Source: Heterodera schachtii (Eukaryota; Nematoda; Chromadorea; Rhabditida; Heteroderidae). From it: 64,000 nucleotides of DNA. Position numbers and translations under genes: made by a program. Each line of letters opens with the position of its first letter. The stretch's first letter is position 1. The stretch covers positions 22,494-86,493 of the forward strand of contig SIJG01000191.1 in the NCBI GenBank assembly GCA_023374025.1. Reading direction: 5' to 3'. Under the pieces are notes generated by a model. That model was not told the origin of the DNA. It saw only the letters and a list, made by a program, of their open reading frames with translations, and did no database searches. Positions 46,604 to 59,900 of the stretch are shown piece after piece.

Positions 46604-46825
46604 AACTTCTCTGTGCTTTTTGTCGTTTTCATGATGGTGAAAAAAAGACTAAATTTTTTAGACAAATTATTATTTTTAATTCTTAAATTTGGCGAATTGA
46701 TTTCTACTCACAAAACTTATAAGCAGCAGGATGCCAATGATGCCAATGATGTCCTCGAAATGAGCATTTGGAAAAGTTTTAAAAAAATTCAAAGAAATTT
46801 GATAAATTTTTGTAATTTTCAGTAA
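46604..46825 (+). CDS. Candidate small gene or exon, unknown product
   Basis: Following a TATTTTTAG acceptor the frame is open for 73 codons to TAA; the first ATG is at 46,631, leaving 64 codons. The N-terminus is hydrophobic and basic (KKRLNFLDKLLFLILKFGEL). It is followed by a GC-richer, coding-like stretch KQQDANDANDVLEMSIWKSF, with a duplicated GCCAATGAT. It may be a membrane-anchored small protein or one exon of a larger gene; no homologue is recognised. Flanks are plain AT-rich DNA. Confidence 0.3.
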   Translation, partial: NFSVLFVVFMMVKKRLNFLDKLLFLILKFGELISTHKTYKQQDANDANDVLEMSIWKSFKKIQRNLINFCNFQ

Positions 46826-49312
46826 TATTTTGATTAAATTATGGCATTATGTCAATAAAAATGTAATTTTTATTCTCATTGTTGAGAATTTTTTGTAAAA
46901 GTTTGACATTATTCTTTTATTTTAAAATCTTTTCACTAAATCATTTTTCTTAAATTAATTCATTTGCTAGAAAATGATTTTTATTATATTATTTTTTAAT
47001 TTAGTATGGAAATTTCTAATAATTTTTATTTTGAATTACCTCGGTAATAATAGATTGAAAATTATAAGTTTGTGATTTAAGCTTTTTTAGTAAATTTTTT
47101 AGTTTTAGTTTATTTTATCGCCTCAACAATTCTTTTTTCTGAATGTGAGATTTTGTGTTTTATTTAAAATTGTATTAATACTTTAATATTAGTATTTCTT
47201 CTTTTCATTGAAATCAAAGGCTTTATAATTTTACATAATTTTAGATAAAGTTTATGATTTATACATTCATTTGGCAGAGATAATTTTTTAAGATATTACA
47301 TTCATGCTCAAAATCACAATTTTGTGTGAATTACAAAGAAATCTTTAAAAAATTTTACAAAAATTAACATGCATTAATGATATGTAAATATTTTCACAAA
47401 TGTTTATAATTTAAATTTAACAAAAGAAATTTATTGTGTAAGCTTATTGTAAGTAGAAATATAAAATATTTAATTAATGACGAATAATTATTCTTTTTAC
47501 TAAATTTTTTGTATTAATAAACTTTAATATCAAAAAAAAAAGTTTGTTATTCATACGATATAATTATTTCCGGTTAATAATTATATAATAAGTTATTTTT
47601 AAATAATTGTTTATATTTTTAATTGCTTCAACGTAAAAATGCAAAATTTATTTAACAATTTTTCAAATCTTTAAAATTATATCTTTTTTATTTGAATATT
47701 CCATGTTTAAGCTTTTATTTAATTTTTTATACATATAAAGAATACATATAATTTTTATTTCGATATGCTATTTTGACAATATATGCATAAATCAAAAATC
47801 ATTTAGTGTTTTTTATGTATTAGACGATTTATTCATTTAAATGATTTTTTAGAATATAAATTTGTTTGGTTTTTACCATTAGATTTAAATGATTAACGTT
47901 GACTATAAATTTATTGTCTTTTGAGGTTAATATCAAAAAAAATTATTACTTTTAAAATATTTTATGATGGTAAAATTGCTATATGATAATATGATTTATT
48001 TATTTTCACTAGTTTATTATTTTTATTTTAAACAATAACCATTATCATTTTTATTTAAAATTAATGGTCTTTGTCCTTAATTTTTTTTTAATATTTTAGG
48101 TAGAAAATATGCTTAAATCATGCAAATTATTAAATTTACTTTTTTCTTATTAAATATTTTCTTTTTTTTTTTTGCAATTTTATTATTATAAACTATTATT
48201 TTTAATTCAATTGAATCCTATAGCTTCTTCAATGCTTATTTGCTTTATTTAATAGGGAGATTTTTTAATAAATTCGGACTACATTTTTCACCTATTAAAT
48301 ATATTTATGTAAAAGGCCAAATATTTTAATTTTTATTTTCTCTTGGCAAAATCTCTTTGCTTGTTTAATGCCTCTACTCAATATGCTCTTGGTTAATTTT
48401 ATCAATGAATAATTATTGTTTATCGCAATGAACTTATAGAAGTATTTTAATTAATGAAATTTCTCATGTTCAATTTATTTTATTTAGATTTTGTTTTAAA
48501 ATTTATTTTTCATATTTTCTACAATTACACCGTAATAAATGATACAATGTAATAATTAACCTAATTTAATTGGGGTGGTAGTTTGTATCTACTTTTATCT
48601 TTTTTGTTAATATATTTGCCAAAATATTTAAAATTATTCCAATTTAACAAAAGTTACTTAGTGTATTAATTTAAAGACGAAAAATTGTTCTTTTTTTCGG
48701 CTTTTGGGTATATTTATTTAAATTTAAAAAATAGTTATTTTAGTTTATACATATTAAATGAAACGAATAAAAAGTAATTCATTTACTAAAAATTTATTTA
48801 ACCATTTTTTGTTGCAACCACATTCATCTATTGCATTTCAATTTGAGCTACTTTTAAAAAGCTAATTTATTTCGTATTTTCATTTATAAAATTAATTAAT
48901 TTTTTGAATTAATTTTGTTTGTAATGTTTTTGTTGGATCGGTTTGTATATTGTAAGGTATTTTGATTCTTTTTAAATATTCCTTTTATTACCGTATCTTC
49001 CTATGGTTTTCCTTCGCCAGTTATTTTACAGATTTTTTTTATTTAACTTTTGCATTTTAACATTTTCATAGGTATTTTAATTAACAATTATTTTTTGATT
49101 TTTTTAAGAATCCTTTTTAACAGTTTAGAAATTTTGTTAGCGTTTGTTACTAATTTAACATTAAAATTAATTTTTGCATTACATTTAATTTTTGGTAAAT
49201 TTACAAATACTTATTTAAAAAAATTGTAATTTAGTTAACCATTATTTTTGGCTAATTAATTTGTAAAATGCAATAAAGTGTTAACTTGTATTTGAATTAC
49301 ATGGATTTATAA
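46826..49312. other. AT-rich interval, nothing seen
   Basis: No exon-like composition, RNA gene or tandem array was found on either strand. Confidence 0.55.
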
Positions 49313-49500
49313 TTAATTTTTCAAAATTCTTTGCCTTTTTGATTCTTTTTTATCATCTTGATTCTTAGGTAAATCACCCTCGCTCGAAAACAAAATATTG
49401 TTCTCTTTGAGTTTTTTAGTTTTTTTAAATTAATTTAAATTAGATAATATTTTTGGGTTCACTAAACGACTCAGCACCAACTTCTTGCTCATGTGTTAGT
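49313..49500 (-). pseudogene. Possible gene relic, two coding-like pieces
   Basis: On the minus strand, 49,495-49,440 reads EQEVGAESFSEPKNII up to a stop. After ~20 bp, another frame from ~49,435 to 49,313 reads ENNILFSSEGDLPKNQDDKK with a Lys/Arg-rich end and TAA. Both are hydrophilic and richer in Glu, Asp, Gly and Pro than chance AT frames. No splice signals connect them, so decay is likelier than an intact gene. Family unknown. Confidence 0.25.
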
Positions 49501-52500
49501 ATTAAGACATCATAGATTTTTAATCTTTTATTTAAATCCAGGTACCCGCTTCTTTTGATAAATTAAAAGGCAATAATTATTTTTAACCTATACATTCTTA
49601 GAATTAAGTTTAATTTATTAAATAATCAAAAAATTTACATTTTATAAAAGATTAATCTTTTTCTAAGCGTAAAATTCAAATAACTCTATAGTCTTGTGGC
49701 ATAGCTGAAAATTAAGTTTAAATTTCATGTTTTCTAAAAAAATTACAAATATAAATTTTAGATTGTAAGATTTCTAAATTAGCTCATGCTTATCTATAGA
49801 GACCAGATTTTTTGTTTTTTTACATATTTTTTTTGCGGCTTAGCTACGACAAGAAAAGCCCATTAGGGTTTCTTGCGCCTTTAAATCAAAACTTTCTTAT
49901 GCTATTTTTGTTTTATTTGTTTTTTTTAATTATTTATTGATTGTTGTTGTCATTCTTATCATTATATATTTTTTATTTTTTTATTTTCGAGAAGTGTATT
50001 CAGAATTTGAAAAGCATAGGTTTTTAGTTATTTTTTCTGCGGCTTTTAATTCAATGAGAAAAGACGAAACACATTTTTAACACGCAAATTTTTCATTTAC
50101 GCCCCTATCTTTTCTGTTTAGAAATATGTTTTTCATCTTTATGAAAAAGAAAAAATTGCTAAATGATAGTCGTAAATTATAAGCTTTACATTTTTATTTA
50201 TTAAAATTATATATGTAAAATAATAAAAAATAAACCAAATAATTTTGCATTATTTATCAATTTACGAAATTGTTTAATTTACCTTTCATGAATATCCTTA
50301 GTTATTTAATACTTCTTAAAATGACTTGGCATTCTGCTTGGGAAGTTTTATTTTTATAATAAGAAACTTTCTATTTCTCGTTTGCAATCTGTGGAAATTA
50401 TCAATCACCAAGCAGTTCGTGAGATGATATTTTTTTTCTAATTAATTTGTTTGTTAATGAATATTTAAAAGGATTTAAAGTATTTATCAAATAAATATTT
50501 CTTTACATTCTCGGCATTAATATTTTAAATTAATTAATTGCCTCTTCTGGAAAAAATTTATAATTTAGGTTTAAATCATAAAATCTTTATTATTTAATTA
50601 ATTATTGTTTCTCACTTTTAAAAAACTTTTGGATCGAAAAGAACCTCTATTTAATATTTTACATAAAAAATTAAATTTTACTAAATAATAAAGGGTTTTT
50701 TTGTGGCTTTTGGCCATTAAAATGGATTTTTAAAAATTATTCTACATAAAACGACTCTAACGATGCTAAAACAATGATAATTAAATGCAGATAAAAAAAT
50801 AAAACAATAGTAAGTATTCCATTCCCTAAAAACTAATGATTATTTTTCTAGTAGACATTTATTAAATTCTAAATTTATCTTTAAATTATGTGGAGCTTAA
50901 TTTTTATAACAATAATATTAAATTTGGTTCAATTAATTTTATTACTTTTTTATCTTTTTATATTCCAGAAATTTATCTAAATTTCTTCATCCTTCCAAAT
51001 ATATTTATAAATCATATATTAATCATCATTACTTCTTTATTTTATCAATGTAAAATGTTATTCATATATTTATAATGAATTCAAAGTATAAAACCAATTC
51101 ATATTTTATAAAAATTAAGAAAATCCAATAAAATAAATATTTTATATTTTAAAACATGATAGAAAATGTAAACATTATTATCAGATACATATAATAAGCA
51201 AAACTAATTTTTAAGTTGAATAAAAGATTTATCTTAAAATATTTTCCATCTTCACGAAAATACAACAAAAATATGAAGTACTTACAAATTGTATTTTTTC
51301 CATTTTCTATTTTATCACAAAATTATATCCTTCTTCCGATATTGGATAAAGCAGTGAATAGGTCATAGGTTTAATACACTTTTAATTAAGAATTAATAAA
51401 TTTTCTGAAAATGGTGCTTAAAATATAACCTTTATAAAATATTAAATTAATGAATTAATTCAAAAATTAAAAGCTGACCAAAAATAATTTTTAACTAAAT
51501 AAATAAATTATTTAAAACCACTTAATCTAATTGAAAGGAATAAGTTGGATTTTTAAATGATTACAAAATGAATAATAATTATCATTTAATTAAACACTTA
51601 AACCTTAGCATTTTATTTTATGATTTGTAATATTGTAACAAAACTATAAATTTCAATATTTGCATGCTGTAAAATCACTATAAATTTATGCAAAAAAATG
51701 CGCTAAGAACAAATGAAATGAAAACATAAACAATATAAATTTAAAAATGTTATAATTTTGAAAAAAGTGGGATATTTTATGGGGATTCAACTAAATCCAC
51801 GAATTAAAGAAAAATCAATTTTTTAATAATTTATATAGTCGGCAACCAGTTTAGGTTGAGTTCATGTCGCCTCAATTTTTCTACATAGATTGAAAATAAA
51901 CATAAATTATACAATAAGTAACTTGCAACATGTGATCATTAACAAATAAATTTTATATTGAAAGAAACATAATAAACTTATAAATAAATAAATAAATATA
52001 TTAATTTAATTATTGTAATAAATTATTTAATATTGTTTTGTACATTTAAACGTTTAATTTAGATTTTCATAAATTCAATTATTAAGCTAAATTTTGATTG
52101 TAAATTTTGGTTATCTTTTTTAATTACAATTATTTTTTTGTGTATTAGTCAGAAATTTAAATTTATCAATAAATTGATTTAAATATATTTCAAAATTTGG
52201 AAAATACTGATCTCAATGGTTTAAAATCATGTTGCCTTTTATGTTATTAATTTTTTTTTATTTGAACTTTTTCTTTATTCATTAAACATATTTAAAATTA
52301 ATTAAAAGTTTTTCATTCTCATTACCAAATAAAAAAATCAGTGTAGCTCATAAAAATTATTAAATTAATAATGATAAGAAATTTAATAGGTTATTTTAGC
52401 AATTTTTGATATAAAAAAGTATAATTATTTTTACAGCTTTGGTTTATAATTACTAAATTAAGTTATTATAACAAATATTTTGATTAGAGTTTATTTTGTT

Positions 52501-54473
52501 ATTGTGTAGTTTTGAACTTTTGTGCATGATTAGAAAAACAGATATAATAAATATTTGTCTAATTTTAATGTTTAAAATACTTTTTTATTATGTATATTTT
52601 CGGTCAATTTAAGTTTAATTTTCTTTAAATTAAAAACTTCAAATTGGAATGTATTCATAAATTCGGTTCTAATTTTTTTATTAAATCTAACAAATCTTTA
52701 ACTTTTCGAATCAATAAAGATTTAATTTTTACAATGATATCTATTTAATGCTACTGTTATTGTAACCATTTAATATCTATTTTAAATGATTTATTGCAAT
52801 TTTTTTTATTTAAATGAAAAATATTTATTATTTTACTCAGAACAGTTGACAAAATACTTAAAGAGGCAAGATTAAAAAATATTAAAAAGAAAAAATAATA
52901 ATTTACTCCCAGAATAAAAATTTAGCAATTTTGATTATGTAAACAAATATATTAGCAAATAATTTAAGAAAGTAAAAAATATTAAGTAAAAATAATAACA
53001 AAATAAACATTAAAAAAAATTCTCAAAAAAATATAGGATTTGTTATAGTTGGAATCATTTTTGTTCTCAATAAAGAAAATATAAAATTATATATTTAAAA
53101 GAGCAGAAAATTTCGAAGCGAGGAAAATAAAATGAATGCCATCTGAGAGGACTATTAATGTCAGGATTATATATAATTTATTAAATTATTTAATAATAAG
53201 CATATAAATTGATATATTAATAAATTATTACATAAAGATTACATTCATTAATCTTTATCTGACAATTAAAAGGTATTAATTTTAAAGTTATTCATTAATA
53301 TTTTTCAAATAATAATTATTAAGCATAGATCTAAATAGGGCAATGCAATTTCATAAATAATTAATTTAAGTCAATTTTTATTTAGTTGATTTTCAAAATT
53401 ATTTTTATTTTTTATTGATTTTACAAAGATAACGAAGTTTCGAACTAAATATATATTAAATGTAGAAAATTAGTGAATTTAATGTTTATTATAGTATTAT
53501 CATAAATTTTGTTTTTTACTATTATAAAATTTAAAAAATCGCTTTTGATTATTTATTTTACTTTTTTTACATCTTTCATTCCTATTTTTTATGTAAATAT
53601 TATCTATGAAAATTTATTGTATTTTATTTTCCAAAAGCTATCTGTAAGAGATATTAAAGAAATAATTTTTCAGTTTGTTGAAACTACAATAATAATACCT
53701 TATATTTAAAAATGTATCGTTTAATAAATTGAAGCCTCGGTTCTTTCATGAATTTTGTTAAGTAAGCCTTAGCCTTTAATGCTTCGATGCAGTTTACATA
53801 TTTATGAAACTTATTTAACTTAGACTTCGAATGCTTTTGTTTTTTGTAAATTTTAAATTGACCCATTTAGTTTACATATTTTTATAGATAAACTTAATCA
53901 AACAAAAATTTTATTGTAAAAGACCATTTTCAAAAATGGTTTTGCTTATATGTTATATTATAACATTTTATAAAATTATCACGGTCATTCTTTATTATTT
54001 AATTCTAATAATTAAAAATTTTCTTGTCTCCAGAGACCCATTTGTTCACATTTCTTTGGATCAGTAATATTCTTTTTTTAACCTATTTATATATATTTTT
54101 TGGATGTATTTATTTTTAACGTTTCTGTTTAAAATTTATCAGCTGATGAATGCTTTTATGTTTATAAAATGTTTTGATCACAAGTCATTTTAGAATCATT
54201 ATATGTGTATACCACAAATTTTTCTTAATGATTAATTTAAATGTTGACGGTGCGACTGAGTAATTCTGGTGACAAAGGTGCAACTAATTATAAGAATACC
54301 CTAGAATTTAGTCACAAATTCTATTTTGGCTTATCAAATTATAAAATATTTTAAGTTTTCATATTTTGTCTTAAGTATTCTCTCAATTATCATTATATTT
54401 TTAATTTTCTCTTGTTTTTTTTAATCTTTAAAATGATTTATCAATAAATGTTGGAAAAAAATTATTATCAAAT
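49501..54473. other. Long AT-rich interval, nothing firm
   Basis: No supported gene. A minus-strand frame at 53,684-53,866 (Lys-rich, with CIEALKAKAYLTKFM) is weakly coding-like but has no splice sites or family. Patches at 49,840-49,890 and 53,110-53,165 are slightly GC-richer without an open frame. Confidence 0.5.
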
Positions 54474-54608
54474 ATGGGCGAAGGATGGAACGAAAAAGAG
54501 AGAATTTTGTGTAGTATGAAATTGAATCAAATTGGAAAATGTAAAAGCAATGATCAAAAATGCGGCATAAAATTATCAAGACTATGTGCTACAACATTTG
54601 GAGAATAA
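54474..54608 (+). CDS. Candidate small cysteine-containing ORF
   Basis: Forty-four codons from ATG to TAA with cysteines at positions 13, 23, 30 and 38 (in part GKCKSNDQKCGIKLSRLC). The frame is open ten codons upstream. Four cysteines in 26 residues are rare in random AT-rich translation and recall small secreted cysteine-rich peptides, but there is no signal peptide in this exon. An overlapping frame (54,448 onward, reading YYQIWAKDGTKKREFC) is also coding-like, so a frameshifted relic is possible. Confidence 0.25.
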   Translation: MGEGWNEKERILCSMKLNQIGKCKSNDQKCGIKLSRLCATTFGE

Positions 54609-55641
54609 GTAAAGAAAAAAATTCAAATTTAAGCAACTAGGAAAGCCTTTGCTCAGTTATTTTTTTAATTCATTATAATAGTTTTGATTATAATTAAAAA
54701 TAAATTTTTCATTCTGTATTCAATGTTGATTTATATTATTTCAATAGCATTGAGTTTTACATTTATTTTTTTAAATGCTTCATGTTAGTTACATTTTTAA
54801 ATTTAATTTAAATTATTTACAGCTAACATATATTAAATTGTATAGAGTTCGTCTTGCATGATGAAATAATTAAGGATATTATTAAAAATATATTGTAATT
54901 GTAATTTAAATATAATTTCTTATTATGTAGTATCCAGTTATAAAATCTCAATTTAATAAATTATTAACTTGAGTTCAAACTTTGAGTTGAAGTTTTGCTC
55001 CATATTGAGAATTGGAAGTATAGTGTTAATAATAGTTAGGTAACCACCTTTTTTTCATGATTTGATTCGAGAACATTTTAATATTTTTTGATACTAAGAA
55101 TTATTAAAAGTTAAAAATTTTTTTTTTTAAATTATGATAGTTATAATAATTAAAAATAAAATAATAGCGTTAATATATTTTATTTCTATTTGGTCGACGG
55201 CGTCTTAAAATGCATCAATCTTTTTCGAATTTGCATATTTGTATTTATTAAAAAAAAATTTTGATGTTTAAATTCTTAATAAAAAATTTTGGAATAAAAT
55301 CAACTTTATACATACTTGATATTTTGATTTTATTATAAAGTTCATATGTTTTCCTTTGATTAAAATTATGCATTTTTAATTATCAATGCCAGGAAACGGT
55401 TAGCCGACTTCCGCAGACATTTGCGCTGTGCCATTTGCGCCGCGACATTTGCGCCGTACAGAGAAAAAATAGATTTGCGTGCCTGATCTTTAAGAGGCGG
55501 ATTTTAGGTCGAAAAAATAAGCCAAAATAGGTACTAATAAGGGCATAAAAATTGCGAAATAATGCGAAAATGTTAAAATAATAGTGAAAATTTGAAACTC
55601 ATTGCTTTTTTCAATGAAATTAAATAAATATCGATTTATAT
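54609..55641. other. AT-rich interval with CATTTGCGCC triplet repeat
   Basis: Mostly featureless. At ~55,424-55,466 the word ACATTTGCGC (or a variant) occurs three times 14-16 bp apart. The last eight bases (55,634-55,641, ATTTATAT) are the left target duplication of the hAT element. Confidence 0.55.
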
Positions 55642-56199
55642 TAGAGACCGGACAAGAGGGTCGGTCGAACGGTTTCGGTTAAAAACCGAAAAAAAAACCG
55701 AAACCGAAAAAAACCGAAAAACCCAAAAAATTCTCGGTCGAACGGTTTCGGTTAAAAAACCGAAAAAAACCGAACCGAAAAAACCGAAGAAAAATTTTCG
55801 GTATATCGTTTCGGTCTCGGTTTTTTTTTTGAATTTTTATATTTTTTCCAAAAAAGCAATAAAACATTTTTATTAACAGAAAAAGCTAAAGATCACCTCT
55901 GAACTAAATTGTAAAGCTATTGAAGCTCTATTGAATGGTGTACTAAAGTTTGGAAAATGACAGAAAAGGCAGTCAAAAAAACATGTTTTTGCTCCTTGAT
56001 TCTAAAAAAACCACAGATTAGTTTTAGCGATTTGGTGCCCTTTTTGACGTTTTTTTCCCGAAAAATTCCAAAATTCAAAAAAATCTCAAAAATACACACC
56101 TAAGAAATGATCTAAAAAAATTCAGAGAATATACCTTTATGAATTGAAAAATTTTCACAAAAATTGTTCGCCAAAATTCATTTTTTTTCGGGACCCACG

Positions 56200-56380
56200 C
56201 GTTTGGGCGCGGCCGTTTGGGCGCTGGCGTTTGGGCGCGGCCGTTTGGGCGCGGCCGTTTGGGCGCCAGCATGTTTTTCAACTATAACTTTCTATATAGA
56301 AAAAAGTTATAGAAAGTTATAGTTGAAAAACATGCTGGCGCCCAAACGGCCGCGCCCAAACGCCAGCGCCCAAAATTAAG
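56200..56380. repeat. Large near-perfect hairpin with TTTGGGCG repeats
   Basis: The left arm carries five TTTGGGCG units in GTTTGGGCGCGGCC-type repeats, then GCCAGCATGTTTTTCAAC and TATAACTTTCTATA. The right arm (from ~56,309) is its reverse complement, ending GGCCGCGCCCAAACGCC. The loop is about a dozen bases around 56,297-56,308. The left arm has one extra repeat unit. Confidence 0.9.
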
Positions 56381-56540
56381 TTTTTTGAATTAGTTTTACG
56401 TGTTTTGCTCCCTAAAAATCATTAATAAAAAAAATTTAAATGCCTTTTTTCGTGCCTTATTCGTGATGTTTGTGCCTTTTTTCAGTGCCATTTTGCGCTT
56501 TTTGGTGCCTTAATTGCCAGCTCTAGCCATAACTTTAGGG

Positions 56541-56567
56541 CCGGCGGTGCTGATAAGCGCCGCCGGG
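56541..56567 (+). repeat. GC-hairpin dispersed repeat, copy 4
   Basis: Arms CCGGCGGTGC / GCGCCGCCGG, followed by GGGAAATTTTTTTG and TTTGTTAGCAGACTTTGTCT, as in the 38,476 copy; located inside the hAT element. Confidence 0.75.
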
Positions 56568-56674
56568 AAATTTTTTTGTAATTTTAATGCTATTTGTTAG
56601 CAGACTTTGTCTAAAAATACCAAATTTTGAGATTTTGGACTAATTTTTTAAGAAAAGATAGCTTTTTGGGGGGG

Positions 56675-56700
56675 TCGGCGGTGCCGATAGGCACCGCCGG
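56675..56700 (+). repeat. GC-hairpin dispersed repeat, copy 5
   Basis: Arms CGGCGGTGCC / GGCACCGCCG, ~135 bp after copy 4. The compensating base change in the stem (GC pairs swapped relative to copy 4) keeps the fold. Confidence 0.75.
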
Positions 56701-56965
56701 AGGAAAATTTTAAGAATTTTTAATGAATTTTGTTAAAAAAATGGCCAACTGATTTGTCAAAAAAGTCGGTCGATTGTTTCGGTTTTTTAATTATTTCGGT
56801 CGAACGGTTTCGGTTAAAAAACCAAAAAAAACCGAAACCGAAAAAAACCGAAAAACTCAAAAATTTCTCGGTCGGTTTTTTTCGGTTAAAAACCGAAACC
56901 GAAAATCGAAAAATACCGAAAAAAACCGAAAAAAAAAACCGACCGGTCCGATCTCTAATTTATAT

Positions 56966-59900
56966 ATATCTTATTGAGCAAATTAATTACGAAAAAATTG
57001 AATTCCTTTCTTTTTTGAATGGCTTTTATTAAAGAAAATTACCATTAATTTTCCTGTATTTCAAAAATGAGTAAATTATTTATTGTATATTAAAATATTT
57101 AATTTTACTTTGCTTTCAATATAAAATTCTTTTTTATGGTCACAAAATTAACGATATGTATTGTATCGAAATTTATCTTATGAAGTTATTTAGCCATCAA
57201 AATAAGCAATTTTAAAAAGTTGAGAAAATGTGAAATTGAGGATCATTTCCGCGTCCCGGGCCAGTCTAACTACATTTTTCGTTTAGAATTATTAAATTTG
57301 TTTTTTTGGGTCCATCCCAATTTCTTAAAAAATTAATTCAATGGATGTTTGTACAATTTAATTTTGCTATCACTCTCAATAAAGTTCCTATTAAGCTTTT
57401 TGTTTGTTAAGCAGAATTGTTTTTACAAAAATATCAATATTTATTTAATCATTTAAATTTCTTTTTGTTGGTTCATTAAATTTTTTTATTTCATAATATT
57501 CTATTTGATAAGTTTATTTTTGAAACCTTTTTTAATTTTGATACTAATAATTAAGGTTTGATTCAATATATTTTATCTTTCTTTATTTCTCATTTTATTA
57601 AATGAATTTCTCGTATTTTCGAAATTGCTCTTAGCATAAAAATTTATTCGTTAAAATATATTTATAACTCTTTATTATTTAATTATAATTTGCTTCTTCA
57701 AATAAATATGCCATAATATTGAGTTTTTTTCTTTACAGTAATTTTGAATTTATAACAAGAACCTTGCGAATTCTTTTTAAATTTTTCTTGGTGACACGGA
57801 AATATCCAATGTGGTTATGTCGTCTCCACTTCTTACATTTTGCAATTATAATAATTTTAATGAATATTTAAAATACTGACTTTTTGTTTTGATTATTTGT
57901 TTGTAATTTACCTTTTAGAGTATAATTACTTGACCCAACTGTCCTGTCGCTTCAACTTATTAAATTTTTATTAGTTTTATTTAAATACAATGGCAAATAT
58001 TGTGCCTATTTACCGCTTTAGGAAGAATTTTTTTCCAAAAAACATTAATTTAAAAATTTTATTTACATATTTTCGTACATGTTTCTTGACTTTGTACATA
58101 TTTCACACATATTTAGCGGGTTTTTTTTCTTGCCCGAATTTTTTTTCTATCTTTTTCTGCACCTAAGAACCTATAATGTTAAAAATACAACAATATGAAA
58201 TGTGTAAAGTAAAATAAAATAAAATAATGAATAAATGTCTATACAAATGCCAAAGAAATCCCTTAGAACTCATACCTTAGCTTTTAGCAATGCCTTGAAT
58301 TGACTAGCATCAAGACTCGTAAAACCCTTCATAATTTTTAAAGCGGTAGTTAAGTCAGATTTTCTCCGGCGGCGCGTATCGGCATTGCCAGCCCTGTTCC
58401 CGAAAAGTTATTTGAAAAAAGGCTCAACAAAAAAAATGTTGTAAAAAAAGTCAATCATATGAAGAGCAGATATGAACGATAGCTTAAATAAGAAAAAAAA
58501 AATGTTAGAAAAAAATGAATTAATTATAAAATTTTCAAAAAAATCTTACATATCTTATATTTAATTATTTAAGGTAGTTTATAGTAAATAATTTATTAAT
58601 AAATCTTTAAGACAATATTTTTTATTTATTGGTAACTGGGTCAATTTTGATTTTAATGTTTTTTGTTATATATGTATATAGGAATATTGAAACAAATTTA
58701 CTTACTTTTTTATACGTGAAATATTAATTATATATTTTTCTATATATATATTTATTTCATTTAAATAATTCTCGTCATCTTGCATAGTTTTCTTCCATCT
58801 GCTGAGAAGAATCTTTAATTTTATTTTTACGCTATCTTTTATTTTTATATTTCAGAAATTTACCTGAAATTTGTTTTTGTTTATGTATGAAAATATTTGC
58901 AATTAAATATTGATCGGCATTTATCATAATTTTGAGGATTTGGTGAGATTCCTTAATCTGAAATTGTCAATATTATTTTTAATTAGTTTTTGTTATGATG
59001 TTGTCTTTTGAAGATATTAAAGCATAAATATTCAAAATATGTTTTTTTTGATAATGAAATTTTAAAATGTACTTGATTATTTTTGCTTCTAAATTTAACA
59101 TTAAATTTTAAAAATATGGAAATTGATTAAAAATCTTCCTTTTATTGAAGAAAATTGTTTCAATTTTCGTGTTTATTAAATTTAGGCATTGACAGTATAA
59201 AAAAATAAATGTCAAGTGTTAATAGATTAATTTTATTAGAGTTTAATTCTTTTCTATAAAATTTAACTTCTGCTGCTTTTAATTTAATTTTAATTTATGT
59301 TTTTCCTATTTTTTATTATTTGCTAAAATAATTGGTATGGAATCACATAATGCCTCATTGATTTTAATTATGCCTTGCAAATTCTATCATCCTTAACATT
59401 GATAAAAATTATATAATTATCAAATTACATGCCCAAAGCGTCTGAACGTCATTACCAAAGATCAAAAAAACGATTAATAATTAACTTTTCATTTATTTTA
59501 TGATTTTACTAGATAAGTATAAATTATTAGTTTATTTATTTATTAATTTATTGGTTTCAAAACAAAAAATTATTACCTTTTTTGTGTTATTCAATAAAAT
59601 TTTTAACTCATAAAAAGAAAAATATGATTTATATGAATTATTAATTTAATTAAATGTTCGTGAAGCAATATTTTAATTTGTCTTCATTTTAAGTTGACCT
59701 ATATCGTTAAGATTTTGAATGATATCCGTAGGTTTATATGTTGAATTCGTGTCCCATTGAATTTTGTTCTCTAAAGCCATGTCTTTCGTAATTATATTAT
59801 ATTTTATTATTATTGTTTTATTGATATATTATTTTATTTTTTTATTTGTGATCTAATTGCTTAATTATTATCAAATTTTCATTTTATTTCTTCTCGGGCT

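Larger units (their letters stand above)
55642..56957. mobile_element. Non-autonomous hAT-type DNA transposon
   Basis: The ends are TAGAGACCGGAC and, inverted, TAGAGATCGGAC. An exact 8-bp ATTTATAT duplication flanks them (55,634-55,641 and 56,958-56,965). The end form (T-A-G-A-G, fitting YARNG) and the duplication (T at position 2, A at 7) are those of the hAT superfamily. Subterminal zones on both sides are packed with TTTCGGTT / AACCGAAA repeats and GGTCGGTCGAACGG (55,660-55,835 and 56,765-56,945). These can pair with each other and may be transposase-binding sites. The interior has no transposase frame. It contains a large hairpin (56,200-56,380), imperfect GTGCCTTTTTT repeats (~56,440-56,510) and two GC-hairpin repeats. 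It would depend on a hAT transposase from elsewhere. Confidence 0.8.

Noticed and set aside
55679..57032. Lys/Pro/Thr-rich and Phe/Arg-rich frames in the hAT element
   Set aside because: They are translations of the AACCGAAA / TTTCGGTT subterminal repeats, not genes.
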